A stretch of DNA of 20,116 nucleotides from Candidatus Latescibacterota bacterium (GTDB lineage: Bacteria > Latescibacterota > UBA2968 > UBA8231), in NCBI GenBank assembly GCA_003529325.1, contig DPVW01000184.1, positions 1 through 20,116 on the forward strand, in the 5' to 3' direction. How positions within the stretch are numbered: the stretch's first letter is position 1; each line of letters opens with the position of its first letter. Position numbers and translations under genes: made by a program. Of this stretch, positions 6,870 to 14,329 are shown in pieces. The notes under the pieces were generated by a model that worked only from the letters and a program-made list of their open reading frames with translations, was not told where the DNA came from and ran no database searches.

Positions 6870-8588
6870 TCAGGACGAGGCGGCCTGTCGTCGCGCGAGG
6901 AAGGCCTCGAAATTCGACTCGACGACGCGGTGTTTGTTGGAACGTTCGCGTAGACGCAGGACGTAGCGGTCGAAATCTGCCACTGTCAGATCCTGTTTCA
7001 GATGCCAGCTTGCGCGCGCCTGTGCTTCTTCGAAGCTCTCCCGGTATCCGGGAATTTTTCTCAACACCTTGAAGACCGAATACCCCTGGAAGGTTCTGAT
7101 GGGCCCGACGATTTCGCCGATTTCGGCCTCGGATGCCTCGAACCCCACACGACCGTATTTGTCTGGTCGCATCAGCTGCATGCGACCCCCGGCACGACGA
7201 ACGCGAGAGCTCCGCATACTGTATTGGCGTGCCAACTTTTCGAGGTCGCCACCATTCTCCAGTTTCTGCATCAGTTCATCGGCCTGATCCCGGTCGTCCA
7301 CCAGGACCTCGAGGATGCTGATTCTTTCGCTGCGCACATACGTCTCGCGGTTGCGTTCGTAATACGCACGAATGTCGTCCTCCGAAATGTCGATCAAGTC
7401 TGTGACCTCCATCTCACGGAGGCGCTCGATCAAGGCCTCTCGCCGGGTCTTGCGCACGCCCTGCCGTACCCGCTCCGTGTCGGCAAGACCCAGATCCGTC
7501 GCCCGGCGCGAAAGCAGCGCGTAGTACGCGAACAGCCGTCGTGCATAACGACGCAGTCCGTCGACATCGACGATCTCCACCGGATCCTTACGGGCGGCGA
7601 CGGCCTCGAGGAAGTCGCTGATCAGCCACGACTGGTCACCCTGCTTCAGCAACACGGTCCCCGCCTCGCCGCGACCGAGTTCCGGGGTCTGTGCACCCGC
7701 TTCCTTCAGCCGAGTAAAGAGAAGTCGAAGGGCTGCCTCATCCGCCTCGACAGCGGCGTCGTTGGCCAGGTCCTCGAGATACTGGAAGGTCGCCACGCTC
7801 TGCTTCTCCTCTTCGACGACCTCGCGCACCTGTTGCTCCATCTCTGCGAAAGAGACCTGCCGCACCGCTTCGACAGAAAGTACCGAATAACCGTCAGGCT
7901 CCTGCACCGGACCAACGAGTTTGCCGATCTCGGCGCCGAACATTTGTCGACGCAGCACGTAGTTGCGGAAGTCCAGGCGACTCAACCAGCCTAGATCTCC
8001 CCCTTGGGCGGAGGTCTGCGGATCCTCACTCAACTCTTGAGCGATGGCCGCAAAGGTCTCACCAGCACGAAGGCGCGTGATTGCCCGGCTTACCGCCTGA
8101 GGTGACTCCATCAGGATTCGCCGAATCCGTCGCTGCTCACCGATATGATGTTCGTCGAAGTAGGTCCGTGCTTCAGCGGTGCTGGCGTTGGTGCTGAGCT
8201 TGACGATCCCCCTATGGAACAACTCTTCCAGGAGTAGTTCCCGTTGGCGTTGCTGTACCCGTCCATCTACCTTTGGATCTTGGGATAGGTTCCGGTCTTC
8301 CGCTGCCTGCACCAGCAACTCGATGTCGATCAACTGGCCGAGTATACGACGGGCGATCTTCTCCGATCGCCGTGCATCACCACCCTCCGGTCCCGCATGC
8401 ATTCGGTCGATGGCCTCTCCCAACCTGTCGCCCTTGATGTCGACGTCGCCGACGATGGCGACCACCTCTGGTCCCACCTCGCGTTCCATGGATCCACATC
8501 CGCAGAAAATTGCGGGGATGATGGAACAGATCGCCAGCAGGTTTCCAGCGGTCCACCGTCGTGTCCTGTGTCTTGTTTCGGGGTACAA
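6870..8588 (-). CDS. Double-parvulin peptidyl-prolyl isomerase lipoprotein (SurA/PrsA-like, 572 aa)
   Basis: The start is placed at TTG 8588, because an exact AGGAGG (8599-8594) stands 5 nt before it and the product then begins with a compact lipoprotein signal: basic RHRTRR, a hydrophobic core, then FCGC with Cys31 as the likely lipidated residue. ATG codons at 8615 and 8612 are alternatives but have poorer ribosome sites. A SurA_N-like helical segment (about 42-150; VVAIVGDVDIKGDRLGEAI, RRILGQLIDIELLVQAAE) precedes parvulin domain 1 (about 152-243, with SEDPQTSAQGGDLGWLSR and VGPVQEPDGYSVLSV). A helical linker leads to parvulin domain 2 (about 420-514, RRAGGRMQL, VGPIRTFQGYSVFKVL). It probably assists folding of exported proteins in the periplasm. 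It converges on the peroxidase gene with 6 nt between stops and is divergent from the CRTAC1/TPR gene. A second protein of the same layout is encoded at 14330-15967. Confidence 0.9.
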   Translation of the reverse strand: MYPETRHRTRRWTAGNLLAICSIIPAIFCGCGSMEREVGPEVVAIVGDVDIKGDRLGEAIDRMHAGPEGGDARRSEKIARRILGQLIDIELLVQAAEDRNLSQDPKVDGRVQQRQRELLLEELFHRGIVKLSTNASTAEARTYFDEHHIGEQRRIRRILMESPQAVSRAITRLRAGETFAAIAQELSEDPQTSAQGGDLGWLSRLDFRNYVLRRQMFGAEIGKLVGPVQEPDGYSVLSVEAVRQVSFAEMEQQVREVVEEEKQSVATFQYLEDLANDAAVEADEAALRLLFTRLKEAGAQTPELGRGEAGTVLLKQGDQSWLISDFLEAVAARKDPVEIVDVDGLRRYARRLFAYYALLSRRATDLGLADTERVRQGVRKTRREALIERLREMEVTDLIDISEDDIRAYYERNRETYVRSERISILEVLVDDRDQADELMQKLENGGDLEKLARQYSMRSSRVRRAGGRMQLMRPDKYGRVGFEASEAEIGEIVGPIRTFQGYSVFKVLRKIPGYRESFEEAQARASWHLKQDLTVADFDRYVLRLRERSNKHRVVESNFEAFLARRQAASS

Positions 8589-8593
8589 AAGAG

Positions 8594-8599
8594 CCTCCT
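8594..8599 (-). promoter_or_regulatory. Perfect Shine-Dalgarno AGGAGG that decides a TTG start
   Basis: Read on the minus strand, AGGAGG is followed by CTCTT and then TTG at 8588. The 5-nt spacing is right for initiation, while the upstream ATG pair at 8615/8612 has only a weak GGACGG. This is the main reason for choosing the shorter lipoprotein. Confidence 0.7.
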
Positions 8600-8634
8600 G
8601 AATTGTTGTCATCATCCAGCCGTCCAAGGGCGGC

Positions 8635-11600
8635 ATGTCATCTGAGCTTCTAGTGGAATTAACCGACGCCTGGCAAAAGTGGCAAGAAGGAGACACGACC
8701 AGCAGGGTACGGGCAGGCTTGTCGCTGCTGTTGCCGATCTTCTGTCTCCTTTCCTGTGATACCGGCCAGGTCGAGCACGGCGCACCGTCGGTCCTCTTTC
8801 ACGACGTGACGGAGAGTGCAGGCATTCGGTTTCGCCATACGAATGGCAGTTCGGGGCGGAAGTACGTCGTGGAAACCATGGGTTCCGGTGCCGCCGCCCT
8901 CGACTACGACATGGATGGCAACATCGACCTCTACGTCGTCGACAGCGGCAGCCTACCTGGTTACGCCAAAACGACTCCGGTGACCGGCAATGCGCTGTTA
9001 GGTAACGATGGCGCGCTAGCCGGCTGGACTTTCACCGACCATGCCGCCGAATTCGGTGTCGATGACCGCGGTTACGGCATGGGGGTCACCGTCGGCGACT
9101 ACGACAATGACCAGGACCCGGACATCTTCGTTACCAATGTCGGGCCCAATCGACTGTTCAGGAACGAGGGACCCGCTACTCGATTCATGGACCGGAGCGC
9201 CATCAGCGACGTCGGCCAGGACACGAGCTGGTCTACAGGGGCGGCCTTCGCGGACGTCGATCTCGATGGCGATCTCGATCTCTACGTAGCCAATTATCTG
9301 CAACTGTCCTTCCCCCCGGCTGACTCCGGTCTGAGTCGCCCGCGACGCCATATTGCGCCGACGGAGTACCCCGGACGTCGAGACTTTCTCTACCGCAACG
9401 ACGAGGATGGCAGCTTTGTGGACATCACCGAAGCGGCGGGGTTGCTGAGTCTCGAAGGGCGTCAACTCGGCGTCATCTTTCTCGACATCGACGAGGATGG
9501 TGATCCGGATCTTTTTCAGGGCAACGATGCGACGCCGAATGCTCTGTACCGCAATGAAGGAGATGGCACTTTCGTCGAAGTTGGTCTGCTGGCAGGGGTC
9601 GCCTTCAATGGCTCCGGGCAACCCGAGGGTACGATGGGCGTCGATGCCGGGGACGTGGATGGCGATGGCCTGCAGGACCTGGTGATGACGAATTTCCAGT
9701 GGGAGAGCAACACCCTCTACCGCGCCCTCTCGGCGGGTGGTTTCGGTGACGCCTCCCGCGAGAGTGGCCTCGGTGGTCCCAGCTTTGACCGTCTCGCCTT
9801 CGGCATCAATCTGGTCGATGTCGATAACGACGGTGATCAGGATCTGTTCGTTGCCAATGGCCACATCGACGAGGATATCGAGCGCTTCGATCCGCAGGCC
9901 GCTTACGGACAGCCCGATCAACTGTTCCTCAACGATGGCGGGGGCCGCTTTGCGGATGTGTCCGGCACTGCCGGCCTCGCCTTCGAGGCCCCCTTTGTCT
10001 CACGCGGTTCAGTCGCTTTCGACTACGACAACGATGGTGATCAGGACCTGTTCGTAGTCAACTCCGGGCAACCGGCCCGCCTGTTGCGCAACGATTCCTC
10101 TACCAATAATCACTGGCTGGCGATCGAGCCCGTGGGGCGTGTCAGCAACCGGAATGGGTATGGTGCCCGCGTGCGCGTCGTGTGCGCTGGCCATGGTTGG
10201 TTGCAGGAACATCGCAGTGGCGTCAGTTATCTGTCACAGGATGATCCGCGACTTCACTTCGGCCTTGGTAGCTGCACCGCCGTCGATTCGGTCAACATCC
10301 GCTGGCCATCGGGTCACAGCCAGTCGGTTACTGCCGTTGCTGTCGATCGCGTGTTGAGGATCGAAGAACCGGAATACTCCGGAGTTGTGGTCCTTCCGAG
10401 TGCTACTCAAGTCATCCCAACCAGCGGTCCCGTCGAACTCGACAGCCTCGGGATCGCCACCACCTGGGAACGGGCACCGATGGTTCTGCCCACCGAGGTG
10501 CGAGCCAAACGAGATGTCCCAGAACTCGACGCCGCACGAAATGCCTACGAGTCGGCGCCGCCAAACGGGGATCCCTCCATCCGCATGGAGTACGCCGAGG
10601 CCCTGCGGTTGAATCGGCACCACGATGAGGCGGAGGCGATCTATGTGCAGGCACTGCGGGCTCCCGAGACGCAGGCGGTGGCGAATGTCGGGCTCGGGCA
10701 ACTCGAGTTGTCGCGGGGGGATCTGCCGGCGGCGCAGTCCAGATACCGGGATGCCATCGCCGCTGATGACGGTCTCGCCGAACCGCACTATTTCACCGGC
10801 AATCTGCTCGTGCGGCAGGGCGATCTGGCGGCGGCGGTCCTGTCCTATGAGCGGGCCCTGGAACGCGATCCGACGCATCTGGGTTCGTACGTCAATCTCG
10901 CCAGTGTGCACGCCCGGCAGACCGACTACGGTCCTGCCGTGGAAACCCTCCGACGGGGCATACGCGTTCTAGCCGATGCCGGGGAACTGCGTCAGCAGCT
11001 GGCCCGTATCCTCTTTGTCCAGGCGCGTTATGATGAGGCTGCTGAACAGCTGCGGCAACTAATCGATGACGGCAAGGCGACAGCCGGTGTCTTCGCGCTG
11101 CTGGCCAGAGTCGAGGCGGACGGGGGACATCCCGACAAGTCGCTGCAATGGCTACGGCTTGGTCTGCAGGAACATACCGACGATGCGCAACTGAGCACGC
11201 GACTCGGTGTCGCCCTGGTGGAACGGCAGTCACGGCGCGATGCACTCCCCCACCTGCAACGGGCGGTAGCACTCGACGCGGACCAGGAGGAGGCCAGGTA
11301 TCATCTCGGCCGGCTGTATCTGCAACTTGGAATGCAGGCGGCGGGGGAAGCCACTCTCGCTTTGTTTCAGCGATTGCAGAGGCACCACACCGATATACTG
11401 GATTTCAAAACAGCCATCGTCTTGAATCCAGATGACGCCCAGGCCTACTTCGCACTCGGAGCCGTTTATTCGCGGCTCGGCAGACTGACGGCGGCGAGCC
11501 AGGCGTATCGGGCGGCGTTGACGATCAACAGGTCACACCTGGATGCGCTCAACAACCTGGGCAATATCCATCTGCGGCGACGCGAGGTGGATGACGCGCT

Positions 11601-11796
11601 GCGGGTTTTCGGGCAGTTGCTCGAGCGTGATTCGACGTATGTCCGCGGCCACAATGGTCTCGGCAGCGCCTGGGTATTGGCCGGAAATCCAACGCGGGCA
11701 GCCGCTTCGTTCCGCAAGGCGCTGGAACTCGATCCCCAATACGGACCTGCACGCGCCGCACTGGCACGACTGCGCGCCGGAGCCGGTGGGCGATGA
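8635..11796 (+). CDS. Lipoprotein with seven FG-GAP repeats, ASPIC/UnbV domain and TPR array (CRTAC1-like, 1053 aa)
   Basis: ATG 8635 follows AAGGGCGG. It is preferred over a later TTG (8719), which would lose the basic residues before the hydrophobic core. The lipobox is LLSC with Cys41. Seven acidic Ca-binding-type FG-GAP/VCBS repeats follow, from DYDMDGNIDLYV (about residue 92) through DVDLDGDLDLYVAN to DYDNDGDQDLFVVN (about 463), matching the blade number of an integrin-alpha-like propeller. An ASPIC/UnbV domain lies at about 505-580 (NGYGARVRV, HFGLGS, IRWPSG). From about residue 636 to the end there is a TPR array, for example YAEALRLNRHHDEAEAIYVQAL and FRKALELDPQYGPARAALARL. The protein should be anchored in the envelope with an extracytoplasmic propeller and a TPR scaffold for protein partners. 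Such CRTAC1/TPR proteins are widespread in environmental bacteria but their role is unclear. Its stop overlaps the next start (ATGA). Confidence 0.92.
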   Translation: MSSELLVELTDAWQKWQEGDTTSRVRAGLSLLLPIFCLLSCDTGQVEHGAPSVLFHDVTESAGIRFRHTNGSSGRKYVVETMGSGAAALDYDMDGNIDLYVVDSGSLPGYAKTTPVTGNALLGNDGALAGWTFTDHAAEFGVDDRGYGMGVTVGDYDNDQDPDIFVTNVGPNRLFRNEGPATRFMDRSAISDVGQDTSWSTGAAFADVDLDGDLDLYVANYLQLSFPPADSGLSRPRRHIAPTEYPGRRDFLYRNDEDGSFVDITEAAGLLSLEGRQLGVIFLDIDEDGDPDLFQGNDATPNALYRNEGDGTFVEVGLLAGVAFNGSGQPEGTMGVDAGDVDGDGLQDLVMTNFQWESNTLYRALSAGGFGDASRESGLGGPSFDRLAFGINLVDVDNDGDQDLFVANGHIDEDIERFDPQAAYGQPDQLFLNDGGGRFADVSGTAGLAFEAPFVSRGSVAFDYDNDGDQDLFVVNSGQPARLLRNDSSTNNHWLAIEPVGRVSNRNGYGARVRVVCAGHGWLQEHRSGVSYLSQDDPRLHFGLGSCTAVDSVNIRWPSGHSQSVTAVAVDRVLRIEEPEYSGVVVLPSATQVIPTSGPVELDSLGIATTWERAPMVLPTEVRAKRDVPELDAARNAYESAPPNGDPSIRMEYAEALRLNRHHDEAEAIYVQALRAPETQAVANVGLGQLELSRGDLPAAQSRYRDAIAADDGLAEPHYFTGNLLVRQGDLAAAVLSYERALERDPTHLGSYVNLASVHARQTDYGPAVETLRRGIRVLADAGELRQQLARILFVQARYDEAAEQLRQLIDDGKATAGVFALLARVEADGGHPDKSLQWLRLGLQEHTDDAQLSTRLGVALVERQSRRDALPHLQRAVALDADQEEARYHLGRLYLQLGMQAAGEATLALFQRLQRHHTDILDFKTAIVLNPDDAQAYFALGAVYSRLGRLTAASQAYRAALTINRSHLDALNNLGNIHLRRREVDDALRVFGQLLERDSTYVRGHNGLGSAWVLAGNPTRAAASFRKALELDPQYGPARAALARLRAGAGGR
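8658..8685 (-). promoter_or_regulatory. Possible promoter for the minus-strand parvulin gene
   Basis: On the minus strand, TTGCCA (8685-8680, five of six -35 bases) is followed after 16 bp by GTTAAT (8663-8658, four of six -10 bases). A transcript from about 8651 would have a leader of some 60 nt before the TTG at 8588. The site lies inside the first codons of the divergent gene if that gene begins at 8635. This is consensus matching by eye only. Confidence 0.25.
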
Positions 11797-14225
11797 GCCA
11801 GCGTGCCCCGACCAGTCTGGCGGCATCTGTAGCGTTTCTCGCCAGCGCCGTCATCGCCTATGAGATCGTCCTGACGCGGATGTTCTCCTTTCTGCTGCAA
11901 TATCACTACTCCTTCCTTGTCGTCTCGGGAGCGGTCTTCGGCCTCGGACTGGGTGCACTCACGGTACGTCGCTTCCACCCACCGCAGCCTGCGGTAGGTA
12001 TCGTAGTGCTCGCCCTCATCACGAGTCTCTGTGTCTGCCTGTCGGGCAGTCTCATCCTGCAGGCGCCCAGGGCGGGTGTCACCATTCTGCTGCTGGCAGC
12101 CGGTCTGCCGCTGGTGGCGGCTGGCGCCTACCTGGCGCTGCTGTTCCGCACCTGGGGGCAGGACAGCCAGAGACTGTATTTCTGGGATCTCTCCGGTGCC
12201 GCCCTCGGGACTGCGTGGGTTGTGCCCGCCATGGACCTGGGGCCGGCAGCGATCGGCGCCTGTGCCGCAGTTGCCGCCGGCGCCGGGGGACTGGCAGCGC
12301 TGAGCCTGAGTGGTCGGCGAAGGTGGTTGTTCGCCGCAGGTGGCTGTCTGGCGGTGGCCATCACGACGGGCATGCTTGTCGATGTCGATCTCGAGGAACT
12401 GGGTCAGGCGGCAGACAAGCCGATGTTCAGGGGGCTTTCCGCCCAGCAGAATCCCGGCAGGATCATTGAGACATCCTGGAGCGCCTACGCCAGGACGGAT
12501 CTCGTCGACCGCACGGGAGACACGGGGTTGAATCTCTACCTGGATGGGGCTGCCGGATCCTATCTGTTCCGATTCGGGGGGGATTTGCGCCGACTGTTTT
12601 TCCTGCGCGGCGAAGCGCCTTGCTTCCCCTACTATTTTGGCCCAAGGGGACACGCCCTCGTCATCGGGCCCGGTGGCGGGGCGGACATCCTCTTTGGTCT
12701 GTTGACGGGCTGGCAACAGATCACCGGTGTCGAGGTGAATGCAGATGCGGTGCGCATGGTCCGTTCACGGGATCGGTACAGTGGCGGTCTGTACGATCTC
12801 GCCAACGTCGAGATCCACGTGGGCGACGGCAGAGCCTATCTCGAGAGCAGCGATGAACTCTATGATCTGATCTCCCTGCCTCTGGTCTACGCCGAGGCGG
12901 CTGATCTGGTCGGTTATCAACTGGCTGAGAACTACCTGTTTACACGCGAAGCCTACGGTGCATACCTCGAGCACCTGACGCCCCGAGGGCGCCTGTCCCT
13001 GGTGCTTCACGATCACCCGCTGATGGTGCGTGCCGTGGCAACCCTCGACGATCTGTGGCAGCAGCGGGGATCGAAGCCCGGCGCCGTCCTCGATCATCTC
13101 GTCGTCATCAATGGTACCAGGGGAACCAGGGCGGGTTTGGGGACTCGCAGAGACGGGCGCGTCCACCGGCCAGTATTGATGATCCAACGGACCCCTTTCG
13201 AGGCGGGTGCTCTCGACACCCTCGCCGCCACGGCCAAAGAACTCGGACTGGAGATCTTTTTCGCACCAGGCATCCGAGAACCAGCCGCGTTGGCCTCGCT
13301 GCGATCCGGCAGGCTCGAGGCTCCCGGTATCGACGTGGAACCGGTGACCGATGACCGACCCTATTTCTATGACATCAGCCCCGGCATCGACGTCAAGCTT
13401 CTGGGGGCGCTGGCAGTCGCCTCTCTGTTGACTCTGGTGCTTATCGCCGCCGGTCTGCGGGATTGCAGAGCCGTCGACGGCAAACAAGGTTCGCAGCTAT
13501 TCGTCGCTCTGTCCGCAGCTCTTGGCATCGGCTACATGCTCGTGGAGGTCTTTCTGCTGCAGCGGCTGACCCTCATCCTCGGACATCCTGTACTGGCACT
13601 CGTGGTCACACTTTTCGGCCTGCTGACAGCCACCGGAATGGGAAGTGTTCTCGGCCAGCGTCTGCCACTGTTCACCAATGGCGGACTGGGTGTTGCATTG
13701 TTGGCCTGTGGACTTGGTTCCGCATCGTTGCCTTTTGCCCCAGGCCTGCTGGAGTGGTTTCAGCAGTGGCCGATGATCGGTCGTGCCGCGGCGAGTCTGC
13801 TCGTCGTCGTGCCCATCGGCATGCTACTCGGTCTTCCTTTCCCGGCAGCCATGGCGGCGGCAAAGGGCTTGCGGGAAGAGGCCATCCCCTGGATGTGGGC
13901 GGTGAACGGGGCGGCCTCCGTGATGGGATCTCTCGTCGCCGTCGTCTGTGCCATGACCATCGGCAGCCTGTGGATCCCAGTCGCGGCCAGCCTCTGCTAT
14001 CTGCTGGCGGGTGCCGTGATGACGCGGCACCGGGATCCCATGCCGGTGGGCAGGATGGCGCACCCAGGCAGATCCGGATTTGTCGTCGTCGCTCTGGTCG
14101 TCATCACCTGGCTGCTGGTTCTGGGATACACGGAAAGCCGCTATGGGTCATCGCCGAAGAGCGGTTTTCGTCATCCGCCTCCAGCGGTTCCCGAGTCGGT
14201 GTGGCCACATACGCTGGTCCAGTGA
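11793..14225 (+). CDS. Polytopic membrane protein with spermidine-synthase-like (SAM-binding fold) domain (810 aa)
   Basis: The ATG at 11793 overlaps the previous stop by 4 nt. N-terminal hydrophobic helices (about residues 8-200; FLASAVIAYEIVLTRMFSFLL, GAVFGLGLGAL) are followed by a soluble Rossmann-type domain (about 205-525) and then further helices (about 530-790; LGIGYMLVEVFLLQRLTLILG, AVNGAASVMGSLVAVV). The domain has GPGGGADILFGLL near residue 291, GVEVNADAV with the acidic residue expected to hold a ribose, and GDGRAYL. In true spermidine synthase a catalytic aspartate follows the YDVI strand; here the strand reads YDLISLPLVYAEA and that aspartate is absent. Polyamine synthesis is therefore doubtful, and a methyltransferase-like or non-catalytic role is equally possible. 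Membrane-embedded relatives are common in environmental genomes and largely uncharacterised. Tight coupling to the CRTAC1/TPR gene suggests a shared process in the envelope. Confidence 0.88.
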   Translation: MSQRAPTSLAASVAFLASAVIAYEIVLTRMFSFLLQYHYSFLVVSGAVFGLGLGALTVRRFHPPQPAVGIVVLALITSLCVCLSGSLILQAPRAGVTILLLAAGLPLVAAGAYLALLFRTWGQDSQRLYFWDLSGAALGTAWVVPAMDLGPAAIGACAAVAAGAGGLAALSLSGRRRWLFAAGGCLAVAITTGMLVDVDLEELGQAADKPMFRGLSAQQNPGRIIETSWSAYARTDLVDRTGDTGLNLYLDGAAGSYLFRFGGDLRRLFFLRGEAPCFPYYFGPRGHALVIGPGGGADILFGLLTGWQQITGVEVNADAVRMVRSRDRYSGGLYDLANVEIHVGDGRAYLESSDELYDLISLPLVYAEAADLVGYQLAENYLFTREAYGAYLEHLTPRGRLSLVLHDHPLMVRAVATLDDLWQQRGSKPGAVLDHLVVINGTRGTRAGLGTRRDGRVHRPVLMIQRTPFEAGALDTLAATAKELGLEIFFAPGIREPAALASLRSGRLEAPGIDVEPVTDDRPYFYDISPGIDVKLLGALAVASLLTLVLIAAGLRDCRAVDGKQGSQLFVALSAALGIGYMLVEVFLLQRLTLILGHPVLALVVTLFGLLTATGMGSVLGQRLPLFTNGGLGVALLACGLGSASLPFAPGLLEWFQQWPMIGRAAASLLVVVPIGMLLGLPFPAAMAAAKGLREEAIPWMWAVNGAASVMGSLVAVVCAMTIGSLWIPVAASLCYLLAGAVMTRHRDPMPVGRMAHPGRSGFVVVALVVITWLLVLGYTESRYGSSPKSGFRHPPPAVPESVWPHTLVQ

Positions 14226-14248
14226 TGGGGTGTAGGCGTGCCTAAACA

Positions 14249-14276
14249 TTGCCGGCCCTGCAACTACAGTTACATT
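14249..14276 (+). promoter_or_regulatory. Possible promoter in the 104-nt gap before the second parvulin gene
   Basis: TTGCCG (14249-14254) and TACATT (14271-14276) are 16 bp apart, each matching four of six consensus bases. The gap (14226-14329) is the only sizeable break in the run from 8635 to 17495, and it is less GC-rich than the flanking genes. A separate promoter here would split the run into two transcription units. Confidence 0.3.
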
Positions 14277-14318
14277 TTTCAGATGTGCACAAGTCTTTTC
14301 AGAGCTGCGAAAACAGGT

Positions 14319-14324
14319 AGGAGG
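14319..14324 (+). promoter_or_regulatory. Perfect Shine-Dalgarno AGGAGG that decides a GTG start
   Basis: AGGAGG is followed by AATTC and GTG at 14330 (5-nt spacing). The next in-frame ATG (14348) has no such site, so GTG is taken as the start. Confidence 0.75.
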
Positions 14325-14329
14325 AATTC

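Noticed and set aside
6861..6872. TGATCCGAATCA between the convergent stops as a terminator
   Set aside because: The arms are only 4 bp and no T-run follows on either strand; the symmetry comes from the two stop codons.
7002..7994. Plus-strand frame of 330 codons opposite the first parvulin gene
   Set aside because: Antisense shadow: both parvulin domains are readable on the minus strand and the plus-strand product resembles nothing.
8905..10060. Repeated acidic GAC/GAT-rich DNA as a DNA repeat array
   Set aside because: The periodicity is explained by the seven FG-GAP protein repeats; the DNA copies are diverged and unevenly spaced.
11466..12716. Minus-strand frame of 416 codons spanning the junction of the CRTAC1/TPR and SAM-fold genes
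   Set aside because: Low-complexity Arg/Gln/Pro-rich product with no domain; both plus-strand genes are continuous through it.
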